Assembly: GCF_024723825.1 (NCBI RefSeq)
Contig: NZ_JANQBQ010000001.1
Span: 620,001-684,000, forward strand
Origin: Romboutsia lituseburensis
GTDB lineage: Bacteria > Bacillota > Clostridia > Peptostreptococcales > Peptostreptococcaceae
Direction of reading: 5' to 3'
Length of the DNA stretch: 64,000 nucleotides
In this document: positions 1 through 8,525 of the stretch, piece after piece
How the letters are laid out: every line of letters begins with the position of its first letter
Position numbering within the stretch: position 1 is the first letter of the stretch
Translations under genes and position numbers: made by a program
Notes under the pieces: generated by a model
What the model saw: only the letters and a program-made list of their open reading frames with translations
Told to the model about the DNA's origin: nothing
The model's database searches: none

Positions 1-87
1 AATATTAAGCTTATTCTTCAATACATATGTCCCTGGATAACAATAGTGACTATCAGCTTCATATTCATAATAATATTTATCTTCCAT
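1..87 (-). CDS. Fic-family toxin (AMPylase), N-terminal 29 codons only
   Basis: The first 29 codons of a minus-strand gene that runs off the left edge. The start of Fic proteins is recognisable: after MEDKYYY comes YCYPGT followed by LKNKLNI, the typical segment just before the Fic core. Fic enzymes transfer AMP to target proteins. The catalytic HPFxxGNGR motif would lie beyond the window, so activity cannot be judged. The ATG overlaps the last base of the upstream antitoxin stop codon (TAATG), so the two are translationally coupled. The identification rests on a short segment plus the partner gene. Confidence 0.8.
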   Translation of the reverse strand, partial: MEDKYYYEYEADSHYCYPGTYVLKNKLNI

Positions 88-260
88 TAATTTACCAATT
101 TATGTGTATACTTTTTTACAAGCTTGTCTATGGCTTCTTGAAATGAAACTTTACCTTCCAGGCATTCTCTTATGCGCTCTTTATCTTCTTGTAATAAGGG
201 CATATTTTCCATTGACATAGTCGCATTTGTATTCTCTATAATTCTATCTTCTTTGCTCAT
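87..260 (-). CDS. VbhA-type antitoxin of a Fic toxin
   Basis: A small acidic helical protein of about 57 residues. It carries the pattern of VbhA antitoxins: an ENTNATMSMENM helix, where the inhibitory motif of this family lies, followed by a second helix with the conserved spacing of LEGKVSFQEAIDKL. VbhA proteins block the ATP site of Fic toxins. Two upstream in-frame ATGs exist (287, 266). I chose the ATG at 260 because AAGGGTG lies about 9 bases upstream of it and only 3 bases from the one at 266. It is the first gene of a toxin-antitoxin pair with the Fic gene at 1-87. Confidence 0.75.
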   Translation of the reverse strand: MSKEDRIIENTNATMSMENMPLLQEDKERIRECLEGKVSFQEAIDKLVKKYTHKLVN

Positions 261-480
261 AATCATCTTCACCCTTTCTATATACAATTTTAATGTTTTA
301 TTAATTATATCATATCCATAATAACTCTGCTACAAACCATATAGAAATAATTTACCCTATTTCATTATAAATTCATGTCCTATATTCATTGTATTTATAT
401 TTTATTTTATGCCACATTTCTAAATTAGAATTTCTGTAAGGTTGAATTCGAGAATCTATCTATTTTAAGTAAAATTACTT
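261..480. other. Intergenic region upstream of the Fic/VbhA pair
   Basis: About 220 AT-rich bases between the antitoxin start and the end of mcrC. They should hold the promoter of the toxin-antitoxin operon and the end of the mcrBC transcript. I see no strong hairpin and no further open frame with a ribosome binding site. Confidence 0.4.
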
Positions 481-1743
481 TTAAATATTATTTTCAACTA
501 TATTCTTAAGAGTCTCTAATGTCTTTACTTCATCATAAAGGCTTACTGCATATACCCTTATCTTCTTATTCTTATTATGCTCTAGATACCAAGACTCTAA
601 ATACTCACTACTACAATCACTGCTACTAGGATATAACAAAATAGCACTTTTTACATCTTCATATCTAGTTAAATAAGCATACATCTGATAAAAATCATCT
701 CTCTTTACACCATGCCTATTTAAACTTCCATCAATCTTTTTCCACTTAGTGTCTATAATTAACTTTTCCTTACCTTCAACCTCTATAACGATATCTGGCT
801 GAAGTAAAAATATATCTCTATCAGTTTTTTCATTCTTAAGTAGTTTATACTTACTATGCTGAGAATGAACTTCGTATTTATCTAAATTTAGCCTAAGCAA
901 ATTAGTTATATATCTTTCATAAACATCATTCATTTCAAATAATATAGCAAAAGACTTATCATCACCTTTATTTCCAATAGATGAATATCCATTTAAAAGC
1001 ATCTTAGCTAATAATAAACTTGGCTCAAATCTAGAATTTAGCCTACTAAACTTATAATCTAATAATTTCTTATTATTTATATCAATATATGATACTTCAG
1101 AAAATATAACATTTATATGACTTAGAATCTTTAAAGTTTCCGAGTTTTTTACATTTTTTATAGTCTTTCTTATACAAGTGTTAAATATCTGATTTAATGT
1201 ATTATCTATAGAAAATTCTTCAAACCTACAAAATACATCACTACTACATCTAGATATATTTTTAATATGTTCTTTAACTAATAAACTTCCCTTTAGAGCC
1301 TTGCTATTTTCTTCTACATTAATATACTCTAAGTATGGTCCTCTTGTTAATTGACTTTGAAGAGTTTTAGCAAATATTAAGGCCAGTATTTCATTTAAGT
1401 CCATTTTATACACACTTAACATTCCTAAATTTGAATAATTAAAATTTATTATCCCACTTTTACTTAACATATTAAGTAATGATTTTCTACTACCTTCATG
1501 ATCACTGCTATTTATATTTACTTTAGGTAATATCTCTATAGATACCGTAGATAACTTTATAAAACCAACATAATTTATAAATAATACATCATCTCTTGAC
1601 CATATAATATTTCTATTATCTAGCTTTTGTCTTTCTATGTATCGATTTAACTCATCAGCTTCTTTAACACTTATGGATCTATTAGATCCTCCATTTGTAA
1701 TTTTAAGCTTATCATAACACTCATAAATAGTTATATGCCTCAT
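481..1743 (-). CDS. mcrC: McrC, 5-methylcytosine-dependent restriction nuclease subunit
   Basis: About 420 residues, a normal McrC length. The N-terminus has the family signature (ITIYECY near the start, then a conserved block ending SIEILPKV). The C-terminal part holds a PD-(D/E)XK-type core: a DIVIE strand followed about 12 residues later by IIDTKWK. McrC supplies the nuclease and stimulates the McrB GTPase; the complex cuts DNA with methylated or hydroxymethylated cytosines. An upstream ATG at 1758 overlaps mcrB. I prefer the ATG at 1743 because GGAGAA, formed by the last mcrB codons, lies 9 bases before it. It is the second gene of the mcrBC operon. Confidence 0.92.
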   Translation of the reverse strand: MRHITIYECYDKLKITNGGSNRSISVKEADELNRYIERQKLDNRNIIWSRDDVLFINYVGFIKLSTVSIEILPKVNINSSDHEGSRKSLLNMLSKSGIINFNYSNLGMLSVYKMDLNEILALIFAKTLQSQLTRGPYLEYINVEENSKALKGSLLVKEHIKNISRCSSDVFCRFEEFSIDNTLNQIFNTCIRKTIKNVKNSETLKILSHINVIFSEVSYIDINNKKLLDYKFSRLNSRFEPSLLLAKMLLNGYSSIGNKGDDKSFAILFEMNDVYERYITNLLRLNLDKYEVHSQHSKYKLLKNEKTDRDIFLLQPDIVIEVEGKEKLIIDTKWKKIDGSLNRHGVKRDDFYQMYAYLTRYEDVKSAILLYPSSSDCSSEYLESWYLEHNKNKKIRVYAVSLYDEVKTLETLKNIVENNI

Positions 1744-1747
1744 AAAA

Positions 1748-4111
1748 CTATTCTCCATCTAATGTATTTGTATTATCTAAAGCTTCATCTTTTATATCAT
1801 CATATATTCTTATGAAAGCTTCTCTACTAGGCTTTTCTACTACACTATATTTAACTTGATCTGGATACATAAAAGTTTGATTCGTTTTAAATAAACTACT
1901 TGCTTTAATAGTTGTTTTATTTAGTAAATAATCATTATTTTTAATTTTACCGCTACCACCTAAAACCATTTCTATTTTTTCAAAATCATCATAGAAATAC
2001 TCTTGAAGTAGAGGAATAATCTTATTTTTCATAATAGATACGAGGTCTTCAAAAGTTAAATTCTCTTTTATAAAATATGCATGTCCTATTGTATGATCTC
2101 TATCAAGTAAAAACTCAATTCTATCATTTATAGTTTTTAATAACTTAGACACGTTTATTCCTTCTACATCTTTTGAAAGTAATTCTTCATTAGGCATATA
2201 CTCTACAAAATCAAACCTTCTTCTAAGTGCAGTATCAAGTAATGCTATTGATCTATCCGCTGTATTCATCGTTCCTATTATGTATAAATTATTTGGCACA
2301 CCAAAAGATTCATTAGAATATGGAAGAGTTACTTTTAATTCATTTCTCTCACCGATTCTTTTATCTTCTTCTATAAGCGTTATAAACTCTCCAAATATTT
2401 TAGATATATTACCCCTGTTTATTTCATCTATTATAAGTACGTAATTTTTAGCTTTATTTTCTATGGGCTTTTCTGATATAAGCTCTTTTATATTATCAAA
2501 CTTTAAATCTTCATTGTAGAACGTATATATTGATTGTTGAGAAAATACTTTATCCTTTAGTATTCTTTTTACATCTATTGCTTCTCCGTTATAAAGCCAT
2601 TCTACTTTTCTAAAATGATTATATCTAATTTCTGTATTAGAATCGTAGTAATAGTCCCCTGTAATTTTACCTATAGCTCTTGCTTTGTGGTTTCCTTGTG
2701 ATATTATTACTAAATCACCTTCTTGGATTATATGTTTGAATCTATTTATAGCATTTATATCAAAACTATTGTCACTAGATTCTGGAAATTTTTCTTTAAA
2801 TATTTGCTTTATAGATTCTCTATCATTACAATTTGAGTAATCTATATTTTCTCCCCATCCTAGAGATATACAATTGTTTTTTATACAGTATTCATATATG
2901 TTATCTTCTTTGCTGCTAGTATCACCTAAAGACATTTTGTGTACTGATATTTGATTTTGGTCAAATTCATATTTTGGTAGCTCTGTCTGAGCTTTTACTG
3001 ATGCACTTTCACATAATTGTTTAAATATACCATCCTTAGGCTCAAATCCTCCATTACGATCACTTCTTAGGCCTTCTACAAAGTCTTCGTATGAATATGA
3101 TTGATGGAATGTACAAAATCCAATAAGTCCATCTTCTTTTAGTTTGTTAAATGCTTTAACTACTTCGTCTCTCTTTAAAGGATTATCTATGATATCTTTG
3201 TATTTTTCACGGTCTATTATCTCTAAAGCTTTGTTGCAAACATTATAAGTTTTTCCTGTACCTGGAGGACCATATAATATTGTATTTTTTGATATCTGAT
3301 TATTTCTGCTACTCACTTTTGCATCCTCCTCCTCTTTTGTATCTACAATATAATCTTCTGGTAGATTATTTGATTTATCAGACCAAGAACAATGAGACAT
3401 CTCAATAAAATTCTTAAATTTATAATTACCACTCTCAACAAGCCTTTTACACTCATTTGATATAGCTATATACTGCTCACCATTTGGAACATGTCCTTTT
3501 TCAATATTTGGGAATATTAATTTTACTGAATTCAAATTATTTTTCTCATTACAAATAAATGTTCTGTTTTGTTCATCAAGATTAATATATCTATAAGGTC
3601 TTATCCAAAATAATCCCATACTTAACTTCCATTTTACACCCTTTTGTGCTATGGTTTTGTCGTAGTAATTAATTAAATTTACTTCATCTTCATCATTTGG
3701 ATTTTCATCATATTTGATTGCATATTCAAATACTTTCCATAAGTTATCAATATCCTCTTCTTTTCTATATCCCTCAAATTTATAAAAAGTTGAAGACATA
3801 TTATTAAGTACAGGTATACCTGAAAAATCAGTTGGCACTTCTAAATTTATATTTAGAAGCTTTGCAAATTCAGTTATAATAATAGTTCTATTTTCATCTT
3901 TTATACCTTTATTAAACAATCCAAAAACAGTAAAAGGATCTATGTCTACAATATTATTGTCTTTTTCAAGTGTTGGTAATTTAATATTAACATTGTCATA
4001 AACCTTTCTAATAATTGTAATTAGATCTTTTCTATTATTTTTATATTGTAGTATTTTATTTGCAAACTCTTGATAAAAATCTCCCCATATTTTGTAGCTT
4101 ATGTCCTCCAT
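1748..4111 (-). CDS. mcrB: McrB-type AAA+ GTPase with embedded EVE-like domain
   Basis: 787 residues. Residues 1-260 form an N-terminal domain of the kind found in clostridial McrB proteins. Walker A GPPGTGKT is at 281-288, Walker B LIIDEINR at 559-566, and the McrB signature NTADRS at 616-621, followed by the arginine-rich ALRRRF. Between Walker A and Walker B sits an insert (about 383-545) that reads like an EVE/PUA-like domain: SLGWGE, then GDLVIISQG, AIGKITGDYYY and a HFRKVEWL strand. EVE domains bind modified bases, so the insert may be the methylcytosine reader. The start has a clear AGAGGAGA ribosome binding site. mcrC follows four bases after its stop. Confidence 0.9.
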   Translation of the reverse strand: MEDISYKIWGDFYQEFANKILQYKNNRKDLITIIRKVYDNVNIKLPTLEKDNNIVDIDPFTVFGLFNKGIKDENRTIIITEFAKLLNINLEVPTDFSGIPVLNNMSSTFYKFEGYRKEEDIDNLWKVFEYAIKYDENPNDEDEVNLINYYDKTIAQKGVKWKLSMGLFWIRPYRYINLDEQNRTFICNEKNNLNSVKLIFPNIEKGHVPNGEQYIAISNECKRLVESGNYKFKNFIEMSHCSWSDKSNNLPEDYIVDTKEEEDAKVSSRNNQISKNTILYGPPGTGKTYNVCNKALEIIDREKYKDIIDNPLKRDEVVKAFNKLKEDGLIGFCTFHQSYSYEDFVEGLRSDRNGGFEPKDGIFKQLCESASVKAQTELPKYEFDQNQISVHKMSLGDTSSKEDNIYEYCIKNNCISLGWGENIDYSNCNDRESIKQIFKEKFPESSDNSFDINAINRFKHIIQEGDLVIISQGNHKARAIGKITGDYYYDSNTEIRYNHFRKVEWLYNGEAIDVKRILKDKVFSQQSIYTFYNEDLKFDNIKELISEKPIENKAKNYVLIIDEINRGNISKIFGEFITLIEEDKRIGERNELKVTLPYSNESFGVPNNLYIIGTMNTADRSIALLDTALRRRFDFVEYMPNEELLSKDVEGINVSKLLKTINDRIEFLLDRDHTIGHAYFIKENLTFEDLVSIMKNKIIPLLQEYFYDDFEKIEMVLGGSGKIKNNDYLLNKTTIKASSLFKTNQTFMYPDQVKYSVVEKPSREAFIRIYDDIKDEALDNTNTLDGE

Positions 4112-4211
4112 TACAATATCTCCTCTATAGTTATTTGTTAATCTTCTTTAAGTATAATTATATCATCAAATATCAAATTTCTATATCTCTGATCTCAAAT
4201 ACTAATAATGA

Positions 4212-4730
4212 TTATAATATTTTCTTTTTATTGTCATTGTACATAAGTAAATTTATTAAATAAATAACTTCTAGGGCTAAATTGTTGTCAAATAAATCAA
4301 ATATATTATTGTTATCACTACGCTTTGGAGTAGCTGTAATACCTAGTGTAAATTTAGGCGTAAAATAGTTAAGTACATTTAAATAAGTATTACTAGCAGC
4401 GTTGTGAGCTTCATCTATCATTTGGTGTTATTGTTTTTAGATTTTCAAATATAAGATTGTTAGTTTTATTTATACTTTTAAGTTGCTTTATAAAATCTTC
4501 TTATTTTATCTAGTGCTTTTGGGTCTGTGAAGTTTAGGTATGTTGATGTTATTATTTTAGTACGCACTTTTCTTCTAGTTGTTTTAGTGTGCCTAGTAGT
4601 AGTTGCAGTCCGCTAAAATTTATAAAGGCTACGCTGAAATAGAATGATTTACATTCTTTTAAGCTTTTTTGTAGTTCATTTAGCAGGTTTTGGTTTTGTG
4701 TGTTTGTTATCAGTTTATTTGAATTTATCA
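4212..4730 (-). pseudogene. Decayed PLD-domain DEAD/DEAH helicase
   Basis: Three minus-strand pieces of one gene family survive. From about 4730 a fragment starting MINSNKLITN resembles the N-terminal phospholipase-D-like domain of defence-associated helicases. It breaks by frameshift near 4555, with STYLNFTDPKALDKI continuing in another frame. A piece with FENLKTIT follows at about 4440-4500. At 4421-4212 come the helicase motif II region (IDEAHNAA), LGITATPKRS and LFDNNLA, then an early stop. Motif I is missing, so at least one internal deletion has occurred. This is a dead relic next to mcrBC. Confidence 0.75.
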
Positions 4731-5089
4731 TTTGATTTTTCCTTGGGTTTTTAAGTAAAAATATTTTACTCCTATTAAAATTTTATATTATTTTTAGGTA
4801 TTAGAAAAGCCCCCTAAAACTTTTAGAGAGCTCATTAGATGTAGGTTAGAAAATAATTTAAATAAAAGATCTGCGTCTAAATTTTTAGGTATTTCTGAAA
4901 AAAATTATAGCCTCTTGGAAGATAGCTTACTTATGAGTATATAAACTTATTCTATAGTTAAATCTAACTTAATAAAATCTAAATTAATTAGCATAATATT
5001 TTTTATACATATCTTATTATTCTACGCTATATCTATTTTAGGTTTCCATTTATAATAATACTTCAAATTTTGAAAAAATTTAATTATAT
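4731..5089. other. Non-coding stretch with a possible HTH relic
   Basis: AT-rich sequence between the helicase relic and the next gene. On the plus strand an open frame from 4798 to 4944, with no usable start codon, reads like the N-terminal HTH region of a regulator (FRELIRCRLE, then ASKFLGISEKNYSLLE). The same sort of sequence (FGDRLIKSRVE) occurs in the broken HTH gene at 29058-29460. I take it as a relic. Nothing else is visible. Confidence 0.4.
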
Positions 5090-5635
5090 TTAATTTGCTT
5101 TTTCTAAATCCAAATCACTATTCCATTCTTTCTTATAATTACATTTAAATTTAGATGTTATTTTTCTACCTATAAAATCACACTTACCATTATTTTCATT
5201 ATACTCATAAGTTATTAATACATATTCCTTAGCTTTAGAAACATACTCTGGTAGCTTTTGTTTAAGAATTATAGAGGCCTCACTTTTATCTTTTTCATTT
5301 ACTGACCCCAATATCTGTATTAAATGTAATTTTTTTCTTTTCTTATCTTTTTTAACATCTTTATATCTATTTTCTCTCATAACAAAATATAATCTTTTAT
5401 CATGGATATTATATATAACTATCTGGTTCCAATACCCCCTTTTAACTAATAATGTTTTATAAATCTCTTCTTTAAAATTTTCTTCTATATTAGTATTTAT
5501 AAAATCCCACCTCATACCTGGGTCACCATTTCTAGTCGTTAAATTATAATGTTTATGAAATTCTATCATATCTTTATCATATACTTTTTTTACACTTTTT
5601 GTTATAAGCTGTATGTCAAGTTGCATTTTATCCAT
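5090..5635 (-). CDS. Conserved hypothetical protein (possibly DUF5986-like)
   Basis: 181 residues with a good ribosome binding site (GGGGGG, 7 bases before ATG). The protein is mixed alpha/beta and rich in lysine. Notable segments are GMRWDFINTN near residue 40, a strand reading WNQIVIYNIHDKRLYFVMREN, and a charged C-terminus. There is no signal peptide or membrane segment. It weakly recalls the DUF5986 family, but I am not sure. It sits between McrBC and a stand-alone nuclease in a defence island; no motif shows a catalytic role. Confidence 0.55.
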   Translation of the reverse strand: MDKMQLDIQLITKSVKKVYDKDMIEFHKHYNLTTRNGDPGMRWDFINTNIEENFKEEIYKTLLVKRGYWNQIVIYNIHDKRLYFVMRENRYKDVKKDKKRKKLHLIQILGSVNEKDKSEASIILKQKLPEYVSKAKEYVLITYEYNENNGKCDFIGRKITSKFKCNYKKEWNSDLDLEKAN

Positions 5636-5640
5636 ATTTT

Positions 5641-6025
5641 AGCCCCCCTATTAATTTTAGTATATTTATTATATTAAGATTGAGGTAAATATGTTACTTG
5701 TACATATAACTTTAAGCAATATTGTAAGTATTATCCAAAACTCTTCTAATTCTATTAATTTCTATGCCTTTCTAAAATAATATATATTTTATATCATTAA
5801 TATTTATAATAAATTCTTTAATCTCAAAATTGGTTATCAAAATAGATATGTATATTATGACAAAGTTAAATATGTTTCTAATAGATATTATAATTATTCC
5901 TAACAATAAACTCCTAGTATATGTGTTTATTATAAAAAGATGTATGATACTAAACTTAGCCACATCTCTTAATTGTTCTATTCTTAATATTACAATATTA
6001 CTCTACATATATGCTAAGTAACTAT
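5641..6025. other. Intergenic region
   Basis: About 385 very AT-rich bases. Short open frames on both strands here have hydrophobic, low-complexity translations and no ribosome binding sites, so I read none as genes. No convincing hairpin or repeat was seen. Confidence 0.4.
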
Positions 6026-7231
6026 CTAATTACATTTCCTATTACTAATTTTTTCATCAATAAGTTTTAAATTTATCTCTTCCCAATAATTTATATATAC
6101 AAGTTTAATTCCATATTTATCACTTAATTGTTTTTTTAATTTATCTCTTTCTACAGTTTTTCTATAGCCTTCTTCTCCACCAAAAAATTCTACAGCCTCA
6201 AAGTGTTGCTTACCTTGATATTCTATAGCTATATTTAACCCTGATATAAATACATCATAAGACATTTGACCTCCAGTAGGACCTTTTAAAAAGAACGGTC
6301 TATGCTGATAAATAACATTATAGTCTTTGTATAGTTTTTTAGTTAAATTATATACCAACTCTTCTGAAATCCACTTATTAATAGGTTTTAGATATGTACT
6401 TTTTTCTTTATGTGTATATTCATCTTTGTAGGCTCTTTCAAGTATCTTATCAGCATACCTCCATACATTATCTTTTTCCCTAAAATATTTACTTAAGTAA
6501 AAATACCTAAAATGATTTTCTAATCTATATTTTCTAGTTTTCCCTTTCCATAACTCAAATGCTTTTTCAAATTTCAAATTACCTTGGCGAATATCCCCAA
6601 GGCTATTATAAGCACCTTGTTTTAGAATTTTTTTACATCTTGAATTTATATAAGTATGAGGATTTTGAGTAGTGTAAGCCACTCCATATTCTATATTTCC
6701 ATTCACATCTTCTATTTCTAGTACTATGAAATTATACTTTATACCTTCCCATGATTTATATCTCTCTTTTAATTTAGCTTCTGGAACTAATTCATTTATT
6801 TTTTCAACAAATGTTTTCTCCTCTTGACACCAATATGCTCTAGAATATCCTTTAAATTTTGTATAAGTAACATCTAAACCAAGATAATTTATTCCTGTAA
6901 ATGATTCCATATCACGAATAAAACCTCTATGATTATATTTAAATCCTAAATTATTGTAGGTTAACTCCTCTATAAATAAAATATAATAATCTTTACCTTT
7001 TTCTGGCATATCCATAAATTCGCAATCTTTAGTCCACCCATATTTTTCTTTTACATTTTCACAAACACAAAAGTCTTCTTTTTGTATTCCTATATATAAA
7101 GCTAAACTATCTTCCAATATAACTACCTTTTCAAACTCATTAATATTATAAGTTTCAGTAGAATATTTATATAAATTCTTTTCAAATTCATTACGTATAT
7201 ACTTTACGGTTCTTAATGTTAAATGTAACAT
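6026..7231 (-). CDS. Putative PD-(D/E)XK nuclease
   Basis: 401 residues. The N-terminal 300 residues are not assignable to a family by eye. The C-terminal 100 residues carry a PD-(D/E)XK/Vsr-like core: SYDVFISGLNIAIEYQGKQH gives the acidic residue on one strand, then E-x-Q-G-K-Q-H on the next, followed by a lysine-rich helix (ERDKLKKQLSDKYG) and a final strand LVYINYWE. This arrangement is typical of stand-alone DNA endonucleases that associate with restriction systems. The start is set by AAGGGGGATC just before ATG. It is flanked by mcrBC and the type I hsd operon but appears to be transcribed alone. Confidence 0.65.
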   Translation of the reverse strand: MLHLTLRTVKYIRNEFEKNLYKYSTETYNINEFEKVVILEDSLALYIGIQKEDFCVCENVKEKYGWTKDCEFMDMPEKGKDYYILFIEELTYNNLGFKYNHRGFIRDMESFTGINYLGLDVTYTKFKGYSRAYWCQEEKTFVEKINELVPEAKLKERYKSWEGIKYNFIVLEIEDVNGNIEYGVAYTTQNPHTYINSRCKKILKQGAYNSLGDIRQGNLKFEKAFELWKGKTRKYRLENHFRYFYLSKYFREKDNVWRYADKILERAYKDEYTHKEKSTYLKPINKWISEELVYNLTKKLYKDYNVIYQHRPFFLKGPTGGQMSYDVFISGLNIAIEYQGKQHFEAVEFFGGEEGYRKTVERDKLKKQLSDKYGIKLVYINYWEEINLKLIDEKISNRKCN

Positions 7232-7334
7232 AGATCCCCCTTAGTTATTAACTATTTTTATCTCTTCTTTAAAATCAAGACTACAAATTTCACAAAATAT
7301 AATATAAAAATATTATGGTATTCTTTATATTTTA

Positions 7335-7360
7335 AAGAGAGTAGAATTTTCTACTCTCTT
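7335..7360 (-). terminator. Hairpin downstream of hsdS
   Basis: A perfect 12-bp inverted repeat (AAGAGAGTAGAA / TTCTACTCTCTT) separated by two bases, 20 bases after the hsdS stop. Only a short T tract follows on the minus strand, so it is a probable but not ideal intrinsic terminator for the hsd operon. Confidence 0.6.
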
Positions 7361-7379
7361 GTTATTTTATAATATTTTC

Positions 7380-8525
7380 TTATAATTCTCCATTAAATGC
7401 TCTTTGCATAAGTGAATTAAAGTTATTTTGTAGCTCTTCTAAACTACTTTGCATTTCAAATTTCAATTTGTCTACTTGTTTGAAGAATATAGCAAACTCA
7501 TTTTGTACTTCAATTGGCGGAAATATAAACTCTAATTCTGATAATTGACTTTTGCTTAAGATTCCTTTTAATGCCATATTAATTGTACTTTGTATATATG
7601 CTTGTGATAAATTAAATTGTTCAAACATAAAGAATACATTATTATCTAATGTTTCTATTCCATTTATTTGTTGATTAAATGATACCATTCTGTCTGCTAT
7701 AGCGACATTACCAATACATTTAAGACTTCCTGCTATACAGGTCATTAAAATACTATTTGCTTCAACACTTCTCCCTACCTTTAATCCTTCTTCAGATAAG
7801 TATTCTTTTGCCGTAGTTAAATAAGTACCAGCATTTGTTATATTATCTGACTTAATCCATTCTATGTAATCACCATAATACTCATCTACTTTTCTTGATG
7901 GAGTGTTACCTGTAACAATATTACACTCATCAGCTAATTTTCTTTTCTCCCATCCCTTAGGATTTATCACTGGGTCACCAAACATCTCGATAAATCTTGA
8001 TTTAACTAACTCATCAAGCAACCTATTACATTCTTCCCTCTTAGAAATAGCACCTTCAGCTCTTTCTAAAATAGAAACAATTCTTTCTTGTTCTTCCAAA
8101 GGTGGTACCTTTAAAATAATTTTTTCTGCAGCTCCTTTTGTAAGCTTTAGTCTTGTACTTCCAGTTACATACTTCATTACATTATAAAAACTTAAAGCCT
8201 TACATAAGTATTTTGTTGTTATAATACCTTTATTAGCTCTTAATACATGTGCATGATTATTAACCCAGGATTTTCCTTCTATCATATATGCAATAGGTTT
8301 CTCTTTAGACCCAAAATGGCCTCCATCCTCTGCTAATAATACAAGTTCTTCATCAAATATATAAGAATCTATACTACCTTGAATACCATTAGCACCGTAA
8401 TAAGGATATGGTCCTGGAACTCTATTCTGTTCTTTTACTGGTTTTCTTAATCCATCTAAAAAAGTTGTACATTCTTTTAATGTATACTCTTTCCATCCTT
8501 GTGGTAACTTCTTACTCATGTCCAT
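7380..8525 (-). CDS. hsdS: Type I restriction specificity subunit HsdS
   Basis: 381 residues with two target-recognition domains separated by a helical spacer. TRD1 begins near residue 10 (LPQGWKEYTLKE) and ends with PPLEEQERIV. The central spacer includes ECNRLLDELVKSRFIEMFGD. TRD2 begins near PKGWEKRKLADEC and ends PPIEVQNEFA before a second helix. HsdS sets the DNA sequence recognised by the methylase and nuclease. Its start overlaps the end of hsdM by 14 bases (or 8 if the second ATG at 8519 is used), so it is translationally coupled. TRDs vary between strains, so the target cannot be told. Confidence 0.93.
   Translation of the reverse strand: MDMSKKLPQGWKEYTLKECTTFLDGLRKPVKEQNRVPGPYPYYGANGIQGSIDSYIFDEELVLLAEDGGHFGSKEKPIAYMIEGKSWVNNHAHVLRANKGIITTKYLCKALSFYNVMKYVTGSTRLKLTKGAAEKIILKVPPLEEQERIVSILERAEGAISKREECNRLLDELVKSRFIEMFGDPVINPKGWEKRKLADECNIVTGNTPSRKVDEYYGDYIEWIKSDNITNAGTYLTTAKEYLSEEGLKVGRSVEANSILMTCIAGSLKCIGNVAIADRMVSFNQQINGIETLDNNVFFMFEQFNLSQAYIQSTINMALKGILSKSQLSELEFIFPPIEVQNEFAIFFKQVDKLKFEMQSSLEELQNNFNSLMQRAFNGEL

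Noticed and set aside
4060-4263. Plus-strand 67-codon frame over the mcrB start
   Set aside because: Overlaps the mcrB start antisense and reads as low-complexity hydrophobic sequence.
5772-6021. Two overlapping open frames on opposite strands
   Set aside because: Both are Ile-rich products of AT-rich sequence and complement each other; no ribosome binding site.
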